NCBI RefSeq assembly: GCF_028389875.1 | Contig: NC_084663.1 | Coordinates: 208,351,876 to 208,415,875 of the forward strand | Length of the DNA stretch: 64,000 nucleotides | Direction of reading: 5' to 3' | Source: Rhea pennata | Taxonomy: Eukaryota; Chordata; Aves; Rheiformes; Rheidae | Part shown: positions 49,505-59,599 of the stretch, piece after piece | How the letters are laid out: every line of letters starts with the position of its first letter | Numbering within the stretch: position 1 is the stretch's first letter | Notes under the pieces: model-generated | The model's database searches: none | What the model was told of the DNA's origin: nothing | The model's input: only the letters and a program-made list of their open reading frames with translations | Position numbers and translations under genes: made by a program

Positions 49505-49793
49505 GGGGCGGCGCGGCGATGATGCCGGTGCAGCGCTTGATCTGCTTCTGCAGGTACTTCCTGTGGTTCACCTTCCGCTTGGACTTCCCGGGCTTGTCCA
49601 GCGCCAGCTTGATGTTGCTGGAGGCCGAGTCCATGAAGCTGAGGAGGTCGCGGGCGGCCTCCTTCAAGTCCGCCGCGTCGCCGCCGCCCTCGTAGCCCTT
49701 CTCCAGGTCGGCGTAGCCCAGGAGGCCGCCGCCGGCCGGGAAGCAGAGGGAGAGCAGGTGGTGGGGGCTCAGCAGCGCGGCTGGCGCGGCCAT
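48702..49793 (-). CDS. FAM181B: FAM181B, TEAD-interacting protein, single exon
   Basis: An intronless 363-codon frame from ATG (49793) to TAG. FAM181A and FAM181B are vertebrate proteins reported to bind TEAD transcription factors in the nucleus; FAM181B is mainly expressed in the nervous system. The conserved N-terminal block occupies residues 42-88 ([46 protein letters not shown]). A YAP-like omega-loop motif, [16 protein letters not shown], lies at 177-192. It resembles the YAP sequence that contacts TEAD. A poly-Ala run is at 98-108 and Pro/Gly/Ala tracts fill the rest. The C-terminus (residues about 330-363) keeps [18 protein letters not shown] and ends YHRAAYSGL, so it is some 60 residues shorter than human FAM181B and lacks its last acidic segment. 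The start has a good context and the N-terminus resembles the human one (AALLSPH against AALLSTH). Confidence 0.93.
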
Positions 49794-50044
49794 GGCCGGC
49801 GGCGCGGCGCCGCCCGCGCCGAGCTCCGCAGGGCTGCGCGGGGCCGCGGCGGCGGCGGGGAAAAGGCGGCGGGCGGAGGAGGAGGAGGAGGAGGAGGGAG
49901 GAGGGCTCAGGCGCGGGGCTGGCCCGGCCCGGCCCGGCCCTCTCCGCCTCCCCGCCGGGCATCGGGGGTGGCGTGACGCCCTCCGCTCCCCGCCGCTCCG
50001 CTGCCCCGCGCCCGGCCGGGGGCGGGCGAGGGGGCACCGGCCCC

Positions 50045-50570
50045 CGGGGAAGGTACCGGATCCCCCCCCCGGGGCAGGTACCGACCCCCCGGGGCAGGTA
50101 CCAGATCCGCCCGGGGCAGGTACCCACCCCGCGGGGCAGGTACCAGATCCCCCCCGGGGCAGGTACCGGATCTCCCCGGGGCAGGTACCAGATCCGCCCG
50201 GGGCAGGTACCGACCCCCCCCCCCCCCTCCGGGGCAGGTACCCACCCCGCGGGGCAGGTACCAGATCCCCCCCGGGGCAGGGACCGGATCCCCCCGTAGC
50301 AGGTACCGGATCCCCCCGGGGCAGGTACCGACCCCCCGGGGCAGGTACCAGATCCGCCCAGGGCAGGTACCGACCCCCCCCCCCCTCCGGGGCAGGTACC
50401 CACCCCGCGGGGTAGGTACCGGATCCCCCCCGGGGCAGGTACCAGATCCCCCCCGGGGCAGGTACCGGATCCCCCCGGGGCAGGTACCGACCCCACAGGG
50501 TAGGTGCCGGATTCCCCTGGGGCAGGTACCACCCCCCGGGGCAGGTACCAGCTCACCCTGGGGTCAGGTG
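50045..50570. repeat. GC-rich minisatellite with GGTACC core upstream of FAM181B
   Basis: Twenty-one GGTACC hexamers between 50,052 and 50,550 (one more at 50,612) are spaced by 15 to about 30 bases of C-rich and G-rich spacer, with the general form GGGGCAGGTACC followed by NNATCCCCCC. Four spacer types start CGGATC, CGACCC, CAGATC or CCACCC. They recur in similar order, giving a rough five-unit higher-order pattern. C-runs of 9-13 occur. It begins about 250 bases upstream of the FAM181B start codon. Confidence 0.9.
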
Positions 50571-50649
50571 CAGCCCCCCCCCCGGCCAGAGGCACCCCAT
50601 CCCACCAGGACAGGTACCTGATCCCCACCCCAAGCTCCCCCCAGGACAG

Positions 50650-53600
50650 GAATGCCGCCCCCAGACCTGACGCACAACCCCTGGGCTGGACGTGCCGCTC
50701 CCCCGGGACACGTGCGCAGCCCCCCGTAGTCCCCGCGGGCCGGGTAGCGCTCCTGCGTCGCAGCCCTGCTGGACCAGATCCCAGCCCCCGGAGCAGATAG
50801 CTTCCCCCCCCTGCCCCGACCCCGGGTCCGTGCGGACACGCGGCTCCTGGGCCACCCCCATCGTGAGCGCGATGCCGGACCCAGCCTCGACCTGCTCCCC
50901 ACACAGCCTGTGCGGTTCCCAAAACGCCCCACATCTGCATCAAAGCCAGCAGTGCCAAATGTCCTGCGTGGATCTAACCACGAGGGCCACAGGAAGGCGG
51001 GCTCGCTGCCACAGCGACCAGCACGAGAGTGCAGCGCGGCTTGCAGCAGTTTTTTCTTCCAAGTGCATGGCTATGCACAGTACTTCAGATACTGTATTTT
51101 CCTAGTCCGCTCAGGTCCTGAGAAAATCCATCTCTGCAATCCAGCAGAGATTTTAACAACTATTTGCATGTGTTCAGCAAAGCAGATGTACAAATCTTTC
51201 ATAGGGGAGGTAGAAAAATTACTTCCTTTCTACTGTATACTACTGAAGACAGCTCGCAAAGAAACTGTCCTGCCTCTTTGGGGAAATAAATGGTTAATTT
51301 TGCCTTAGAAAATGTTTACATGTATTTTTATTCACATGTATTGGTTTTATATGCCCAAACATGAATAAAGACATACATGGTTCTGCTTGAAATAGATACC
51401 GAGTGAGTTTTCTTGGTCAGCATTGATTCATTAGAAGCGGAGTAGTGTCACGTCAGAAGGAAAAAGCAGAAAGAAAGCTCAAATAAGACGTTTTTGCAAG
51501 GGGGTTCACCCACGTCTGACCCGATTTGTACACACAAGTCAGCAGTAGTCAAAGCCTCCGGGTGAGGGTGGCAGACGGCGCCTCGCCATCCCCATCACAG
51601 TCCTGGCCTTGTTGCCCACACACACGTCGTTCCTGGGGTTCGAGGCACCGTCCGTGCTCTCCTGGAGGCTCCCAGCATCTCCTCTGGGGATTTACTCTTG
51701 AGCACAACCACGTAATTGAAGCAAAAGCCAGGTAGGTAGTAGGCCATAGGAAATTCATATATTTAGTCATATAAGAATGACATTTCTCCTCAAGAGAGAT
51801 TTAAATAATTTAGCTTGTGTGTCAGTGGTTATCTACCCGAGCTTTTACCAATAGGTCCCATGAAGTCCTGTCAAGCCTTGCAGCCCGCTCCGAGTCCTCT
51901 TAATGTGAAAATGTAAAGAAAAACTTGCATATTCCCAGATAGTTTTGCATCCCCTTTGAGGGCACTTGGAGTTGCACCAGGCCTTGGAAAATGAGCCTCG
52001 CTCCCTGTCGATGCAAGCGCAGCTGGCTTGGGACTGTTTCCTGTCTGACCAACATGAAACCGTTCTGAAATACTACGAGCACCTCAGCTGTATGGTTAGT
52101 AGCTTCCACCGCGTTATACTAGTGATATTTCATAGCCTCTCAAAAGGGGGTTGCTAATGAGTCTGGGTGGCATTATATGCAGAGTGGCTAAATATCCGGT
52201 GGCTTAGAGAAAAAAGCTGAAAGCCCTGGCTTCTATTCTGTAAGGCTGAATTCATTCAATTAAACAGCTTTGAGAGCTCAGATACGCTTTAGCGGGAGAC
52301 TTCATTACCTCCTCAAAACTGGAGAGTATTAAAACAATTGTCAGGCCTGCAAACCAAAGTTTGCATTCAGTTGTGCTCAGCAGCCAAATTTACATATTCC
52401 AGGCCAGATTTAGAGTTTTAGAAAGCCTTCATAATTGCATTAAACATGCTCATTCTCTGTGTTCTTTCAAGCAGAGCTGATTACCCCAAGTTGAGCAATG
52501 CCTGGAGGGAAATTTGCTTAGCCACATGATGTCAACAACTTGCAAGGAGCTAATTTTTTTTTCAAGGAAATCAGAGTTTGGTCATTCCTGCAAAATGTCT
52601 CTCTTTACCAGCAGCTGTACGAGCCAGCGCCTGTCTTACGCCTGTGCTTTTTTCAGGATTGCTCTGGAGCGGGGTGGCTCTCCCGCGCAGCCAGCAATCC
52701 CGTCCGACTCATGCCAAGGTCCGCTGTTAGGGAAGGAGTAACCCTCGCTCTGCGGGTCGGGATCACAGCGCCAGAACAACCGCAACCCCTCACAAATGTT
52801 TGGATTAGACATCATGATCCGTCCGGTCTCTTCCCCTCACCAAGAGCAGCGTTCCCACATCCCGCGCCTCCCTCCCGCGCGGCACCACTCAGTGCTCTGG
52901 GTAAGGGGCACTCTGCTACTAATTTCTTGCTTTCTTTTGTGTAGGAAATGTATCTGGTTTTGTTTATTTTATTGCCTATCTTCACATAGGAAGCAGCAGC
53001 AGCTTGACCCGCTCTGTGGTTAAAACCAAGGCTTTCCAGAAATACGCCCGCGGCTTTGGACTCAGCTTTGGGAGGTGGAACCGTGGCGTGCACACACACC
53101 GCGAGTTGCAGAGAGCGAGGACCTGACGAATGGTTTGCACAAGCCACAAACTGAGCTCTCAGCCGCGCAATGAAGCCCTTACTAATACGAACAATTTGTT
53201 ATCCGTACAGACTGAGCTGAGCAGAAAAGAGAGGTTGTCCTATGCAGCAGAAGCATTAGCCAGCAAGCAGGGATGCCTGGCATAACTTAGTGCTGCCTTT
53301 TGGTGTCATTGCTTTAGTTGAGTAGCTCCTGGCTCTAGGTAGTCGCAGCGTGCGTCCTCCTGACCGCGGCGGACCATTCGCCTCGCTCCGACAGCAGAGT
53401 CGATCCAGCGCAACGCAGGACACGGGGGCAGGATCCAGCCCGAAGGAAACATCTCAGGCTTTGGCCCATCACTAGCAGCACCTTCTCCCGACGAAGCCCG
53501 CTCCAGGCACGACACGGAGCTCAGTCCTCCCAATTCCCAGCGCTTGTTTGCTTTTCACCAAGGCGTCAGGAAGGCAGCGTGAAAAGTAAGAAAATCTCTG

Positions 53601-56600
53601 TGGCAGGGGAGGAAAGCCTTTTTTTTTTCTTCCCCACCCCATTGTATGGGCCCATATGGTTATCAAGTTATGGGAAAATCTCTCTGCCCAAACAGGTGTC
53701 ACTGTTCGAAACATACAGTCTCATTTCCTGATCGTGTCTTAATCTGCTAGTTGGTTGTGAAAGTTGATTTCTTGCACATTCTTATATCAGTGGGAATTTC
53801 TGCCCTTCCCTGACAAGTATTATAGGCAGCCTTTGACATACAGCCCTACAGGACCTAAATAGGCTGCTATTCTTTCCCCGCACTGAAAGGGAGCTTTGTG
53901 CCAGGGATTCATTAAACTGCACTGCACAGCCCTTCATAAATGGGCTCAATAATGAACAGTCGATTTAACTGGAAAAGCTGCTGGAGCTGTTAAATTAAAG
54001 GGAAATAAAGTGCACTTCAGGCTCAGTCTGCCAGAAGAAAATGTTGACCTAAAAAAAAAAAAATCTTCATTTTCCTGCTTCTCTGCAAACGGTCTAAAAT
54101 TTTCAGGAAGTTTATACTCGCAGGAGTTGGAGAAATTTAGAACGTATCAGTTTGCTTCCCCATTATCAAAGAAAGAAATACTGACAATAAAATTTTCAGC
54201 AGGTTCAGAGAGGAAGAGCATATTTAATTTAAGCCATGAAGCATGAATATCCATCTAAATTTAGTATATCTGTGTAGACGAAAGGTTATGTAGCTTATGC
54301 AGATCCAGTCCCCACCTGCTTTAAATCGCTACAGACCACTTGGAATGACTCAGTCAAAATGTAGCAGGTATTTGGTTCCTTCTTTTAGGGTCTCAGCTTT
54401 GTAAGATGCTATTTTATTAGAACGAAATTGTGAGCGGACACAGGAGTGCAGAACTGGCGATCTGCAGATGAGCGCTGTTTTCCTCTCGCACTCCCTGGAT
54501 GCCGTTGTCTCGGTTTCCCTTTCCCTTTTCTAATCCCGTTGCCCATTTGGTGTTCTCCTAAAACACATTCCTCCCCAAAGAAAGAGCGCGGAGGTGCTCG
54601 GTGGCCCCGCTGGCACCGCTGACAGGGCAACGTGTGTTTTTAAGCAGCACATTGCGTTGGACAGAGCCGGGCAAGGGCAAAGCACAAAGCCATGGTGTCC
54701 TTATTTAGGGGATCAGCACTCCATCGGGAAGAGCCCTAAAGGCTGTTCTGACCCTCGCTTGGGCTGGCCTAAACTCTGAAACACCAGAGGAGACTTCTGG
54801 GTTTCAGCAAGGTACTGCTGGGTGTCAGAGGCTGGCTGTAGACATTCAACCTAAGACTTTTTATATGTCTATTTTAATCAAGCAGGAAAAAACAAACATA
54901 CAAGGATTATAGCTGGTGGGTGACTTCAGGACCTCATCCAATTGACTTTGTATATCCAGAGTTCGTGCTGGAATCAAGTCCATAAATTCATCAGTGGAGG
55001 TTGTATTCGCTGCTCGCCAGCATATTCTGAAATACCGGGGATCTGTGCAGTCTGGTCCTGCAGCGCCCTAATCGGGGAACGTGTTGCTTATAAGGCAAAG
55101 GCAGCTTTGCCCAAGTAAGGAGTGCAGGACGTAGCCAACAACATATGGCCCACACTTCAAGGGAATATATTTAATCTGATGGATGAATAGAAAAAAACAT
55201 CATTCAGCTGAGCCTGACTCACCTCCCAGTTTCATACAAGTGGAATTCCTTATTTCAGTGCAGTTACTGCACCATAAAACTGGGGTGAATCACTCTTCTA
55301 TCACTCTCTTCCATCACTCTCCTTCATCCGGACAGCCGTAAATGTTGTTCCATACTTTATATACATTCAGCGTGAACGGACTCTGTCTTTGGGAAGGTAG
55401 ACTGGATACTTCAGGAGAAAAAGATCAGAAGAAGCGTACAGTGGGGCAGAAAGCATATCCACATCCCTTTCCTGAGGCGGTTTGTCCGAAAGCAGCCCTC
55501 AGCCTCAGAGTCAAAAGCTTTGTGTTGCTTTCACTGCTATGGAGTGTAGCTGTTTTCTCCTTATACACACTACATGTTTGGGAGAGCAGGATTTCCTTTT
55601 GGACACATTCGTGCTCATTTTCCTCAGAGGATGGTGACTTTTATCACTTTTGTACAGTGCCGCAAAAGTCACAAAACCATGGGCTTTTTTGCCTGCCATG
55701 GAAATACTGCATTTGGTAACCTTTGCAGGCTGCTTTCTTGAATGCAGAACTGATGCACCGGGTCTCTGTCATCACTAAAGAGCTGTGGAAAAACATCATT
55801 TGCATCTCCGGAAAAGAGTTTGGGAGACTGGAGTTGTTATTTCATTTCATGATGTCCTACTCAGTGTCCTATGTTAAGCTGAAACGTTGAAATATTTTGT
55901 ATATATTTTTATATATTATATCAAATTATTTTGTATATAACATTGAGAGACCTTTTCTTCCTCAGCCCCTACACACTCTGTGAAATTCATAGTATTTTAT
56001 TTTCACTCACAGACATTTCTGCAAGTAAATGTGGGGGTTTTGAGATCAAATTTGTTCCCTTATTTTCACTGTTTGTACTGGGTGCTGTTTGGAAATACTA
56101 CAATGTGAAATGTGAGATGAAAGCGCAGAACAACTAATATTAAACCATCAACTTGTTTGTGGTACACTAACCCTTTGCTAACCTCTCTTTGCATGGCAGA
56201 AACTGGTATATGACATCTCATGATTCACTGATGGTCCTTCCAGTAGGTGCTGCACACTTTGGGGAAGAAGTTCCTCAAATTTCATCTAGTGCAAATGATG
56301 AGGATGTGGTAGCTGCTGCAAAAAATTGTCTTCACATACCTCAAACTGGTCACTGAAACTAAAAGCACCAAAGTGTATCTCAGAGGCTTGAGCGTATGCC
56401 CTCCGTAGGATGAAGGAGAACCTAGGAGGGCTGGTTGTTTGTGCATGACGCCTCACCGTCATACACAGCCTGAAGTCAGCACTTCAAAAATAATCTGCTC
56501 ATCCATTATTTAGACATCTAAATAAGGATCGAATCTGGCTCCCAGTGAAACAATTTCCACTGACTTCACTGAGTGTCAGATAAGCCTAATTAATGGATCT

Positions 56601-58800
56601 AATTTTCAGAACTGCTAAGCATCAGCTCCTCACATGAATTCAGTGGGCTGGTCCCTGTCTCTTCACCCTCTATTTCAGGACAACCAATTTTCTGGAGCCA
56701 GGAAACCCCAACCCAAAATGCCCCTGTGGCCAGGATGCCATCCCAGGGAAAGCAGCCCATATCTGTCAGGGAGGTGAGGGGCAGAAGGGGGGGTCGCATG
56801 TCTAGCTCCGGGGCAGGCAAGGATGGAGGCAGGGATGCAGCCCGGGACACTGGTGCTCTCAGCCTCCAATACCCTTGCAGGTTCACTTCTTGCCACCGCA
56901 CGTTCACTGGGACACGTACATCTTCCCTAGGGAGCAAGCTGAAGCTCAGATACTGAAATAATAGGAGATATATAACTCGGTGGTAGGCAGTATGAGTTTA
57001 CCTAGAGGAAAATCAGTGTTGGCATGTTACAGGTATTGCAAAGCTTTTGTGTTACAGGATCATCTTTAAATGATAGTCAGCACTAGCCCAGCCTTTAAAT
57101 GCTTCAACACTCTTTTCTTTTCCGAGACTTTTTTCCCAAAAAGGTATGCTTGTAGAATGTTTTAATCATCCTTTTTATCATTCTTTCTTTGGAAACTATC
57201 AGAACTGTCACCAGTTCTGCCTGGCAAAAAGTGGCCATTTGGAAAATCATTTTTCAACAAAAAGCCCTCATTCCTTACAAGTTTGGTAAACAGCCGAGAT
57301 GTTTTTCTATTTCCAACCTCATGTCCCAACTCCTGCAGCACTAGACTACTCCAGGGAAGACTCCAAGATCTGGAGCTAGACCATGAAAACATCTTGCATG
57401 AAGATCTGACATACACGTCACCACACATATTCCTCAGGAACAGGACAGCTGCTGCACCTTGCCGGTGGGAAGGCTGGGTCCTAGCGCTGAGGAGCAGCTG
57501 TCATGCCATGGGCCAGGTCACAGTAGGAAGATACTGTGTCTTGCAGGTTGGAGATGATGCACAGCTCGTCAGCAGGTATATGGAAGTAACCAGAACTTCT
57601 AGCAACAGGGTTGGTCTCCTATGAGAAAGACCTGTACGTGCTCTAAAGGTAGCCTGCCTTCCAGCCCAATTCACTGCAATGCCATTTAAATGCATGACAA
57701 TATGCGTTCAGACTTCTCCTAATTGCACAGTGGTCTTTTAATACAACATATAACACACAGAATAATGTACACATTGCAGACGGCAGATAATGGACCCAGA
57801 TGAAAATGCCCTGCATTGGTGCCCTGCCTCATTCTCAGAGCCGTCTTGGCTAAAATGACCTCAGTGATTTCCTAATATTGCGACTATAGCTCCCCGTCCA
57901 AAGGTCCCTCCACCTCCTTTCAGCCCTGCTATCTTCACTGAGCTGATTTAACCCACTAACCAGGCAGGAAACAATTCAAAGTGTAAAGAAGATAGTATGA
58001 GCACACATCATGGAACCACCCAACATCAGTTCCAATAAGTTCCTGTATTTTTTTCATAATTTATTTTTTCTTTGTTTTCACCCGCTGAAACATCTGCAGA
58101 GAGTTTAATCCCTTCATGAAAAGTAAACGGTCCCAAGTTCCCTTTCTTATAGCAAAAATAATCCTGACGGCTGCGCGGCACATTGCAGGAACAGGGTAGG
58201 ATGCATTTCCAGCAAGAAGAGGCTGAGATAGGCACCAGTCTGCTGACCTGGGGGATGGCCATCATGGCCTGCTTCCACACAATGTGTCCTTGGGCCACCT
58301 TGGGTCCTACAACATTCGCCACAGAAAGCCCAGACCCCAAATCAGTACGATGCAAGTGTGTACATACCTAACAGCAGCCACCCAAGTCAACTGCTTGACT
58401 TCAGTGGGATCACTCGCATCTTAAATTTAAGCATATTCTGCTGAATGGAAGCTTTCGTTCCCAGAACGAAACCATCCTGTGGCACACGGCCACCTTTTAA
58501 ATGTTCATTGGATCCATTTAGAGTGTCAGCCAGAAATGCTAGCATTTTACTTGCCTGTAAAATATCTAGAAATTAAAACCATTATATAGACATACTCTAA
58601 TGTATGTGTACATTTGTATATGTGGGAGCACTCTACTACTAGGAGTTTTACATACAGGAAATACATATGGACTAAAAATACTATTAAAGAAAAAGAGAAT
58701 TCATCTGGAAAGCTACAGCAACTAAAAATATTTGCGTTTCAAATAGCGAAAATAATTTCTTAACCAGATGTTTTCAGGCTTTTCTGAACAGAGCCGCTCG
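50650..58800. other. Non-coding 5' flank of FAM181B
   Basis: No convincing coding exon or repeat family. GC content falls from high near 50.9 kb to average by 51.3 kb. Stretches at 52,130-52,520 and 53,800-54,000 have the texture of conserved regulatory DNA: homeodomain-like TAAT and AATTAAA cores and few low-complexity tracts. Confidence 0.5.
52130..52520. promoter_or_regulatory. Candidate enhancer, about 2.3 kb upstream of FAM181B
   Basis: Clustered developmental-factor-like sites are visible: AAAACAATTGTC (SOX-type), GTTTGCAT (POU-like), CAATTAAA and TAATTGCATTAAA (homeodomain-like) and ATTTACATA. Such density fits a neural enhancer for FAM181B, but no conservation data were available, so this is an inference from motif content only. 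Confidence 0.25.
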
Positions 58801-58877
58801 CAGATTGTTCCCCGAATTATTTCATGTTTAGAAATGGTGGCTTGTTAAAAGCGAGAGCGGGACTGAGCACAAACTGC

Positions 58878-58892
58878 CATTATTATGCAAAT
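58878..58892 (+). promoter_or_regulatory. SOX-POU composite site
   Basis: CATTATTATGCAAAT differs by one base from the classical SOX2-OCT4/POU composite CATTGTTATGCAAAT, with an intact octamer half ATGCAAAT. A homeodomain-like TCTAATTATC lies about 40 bases further on. The surroundings (58,780-58,960) look like a neural or pluripotency-type enhancer. Confidence 0.4.
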
Positions 58893-59159
58893 AACCCCGG
58901 AGGAAAAAGGACAGTGAAAATGATAGCACTGATCTAATTATCTGCAGGCCAATATAGCTAAGTCACTGAAAGAGGCCCACAGAAAAGGCTGCCACAGAAA
59001 CACAAAAAACAGCCAGAAAACAATAAGGAACTTAGCAACAGTATAAAAAACGGACTTCTTTCTGTGCACAAAGAGTAGTTTTATGAGCATTTTTCTTGCT
59101 TTCAGTTTGCAGAAAAGGTTAGAGCACATTTTAAATTCTATGCCAGGAGTTTTTTCCCT

Positions 59160-59310
59160 GCAGCCCCTACGGCTCCTCTGGCCGCTCCCATCCCGGCGCG
59201 CGCCCGGCGGTGGGAACGTGGCCCCGCTCGCGTGGATATCGGCACGCGTGCCGGGGGCCTGCTGCCATCAGCAAGCTTTGCCGGCGGCGCAAGGCTCCTG
59301 CAAGACTCTG
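59160..59310. promoter_or_regulatory. Small isolated CpG cluster
   Basis: About 19 CG dinucleotides within roughly 130 bases (CCCGGCGCGCGCCCGGCGG, CACGCGTGCC, CCGGCGGCGC) in an otherwise ordinary AT-rich region. Such orphan CpG islands often mark a promoter. It lies upstream of the possible first exon at 59,444. Confidence 0.5.
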
Positions 59311-59443
59311 GGGGTGTGATTTTGGCAGCGCCCAACCCAAGGCTTGGACCTCCATCGAGACTTTCAAGCTTTTCCTTTTTACGGCTTAAGGTTTCCGTCT
59401 TCCCTTGCAAGGCGGGTGCTCACGAGAGGATCCTGGTTGGAGG

Positions 59444-59479
59444 ATGGAGGTGTTTTCTGCACTGCTCATCCTCCTCCAG
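59444..59479 (+). other. Possible signal-peptide first exon
   Basis: The ATG has A at -3 and G at +4 and is followed by MEVFSALLILLQ, then CAG|GTGATG, a possible donor. Reading on, the frame gives VMLVAGFGG and ends at TGA at about 59,596. The hydrophobic start looks like a signal peptide and the position just after a CpG cluster suits a first exon. No downstream partner exon is identified. Confidence 0.2.
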
Positions 59480-59599
59480 GTGATGCTAGTGGCTGGGTTT
59501 GGTGGCCCCTCCGTGGGGAGTAGCTCTTGCGGGCTGTACTCGGGCACAGCTGTCCCCACAGACGGAGGATCTGTCAGAGGAAGGACTATGAGATGACCT

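Larger units (their letters stand above)
48540..50900. promoter_or_regulatory. CpG island covering FAM181B and its 5' side
   Basis: The base composition changes sharply from AT-rich to very GC-rich with dense CG dinucleotides over the whole FAM181B coding exon and upstream of its start. A CpG-island promoter is expected for this gene on the high-coordinate side of 49,793. Open frames on both strands here are a by-product of the lack of AT-rich stop codons. Confidence 0.85.

Noticed and set aside
48468..49976. 502-codon plus-strand frame antisense to FAM181B
   Set aside because: Shadow of the FAM181B exon in GC-rich DNA, with Arg/Gly/Ala-only composition and no family features.
48490..50958. 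Very long minus-strand open frame (822 codons) over FAM181B and the minisatellite
   Set aside because: It is in another frame from FAM181B and exists because GC-rich DNA lacks stop codons; its product is Arg/Pro/Gly low-complexity and minisatellite translation.
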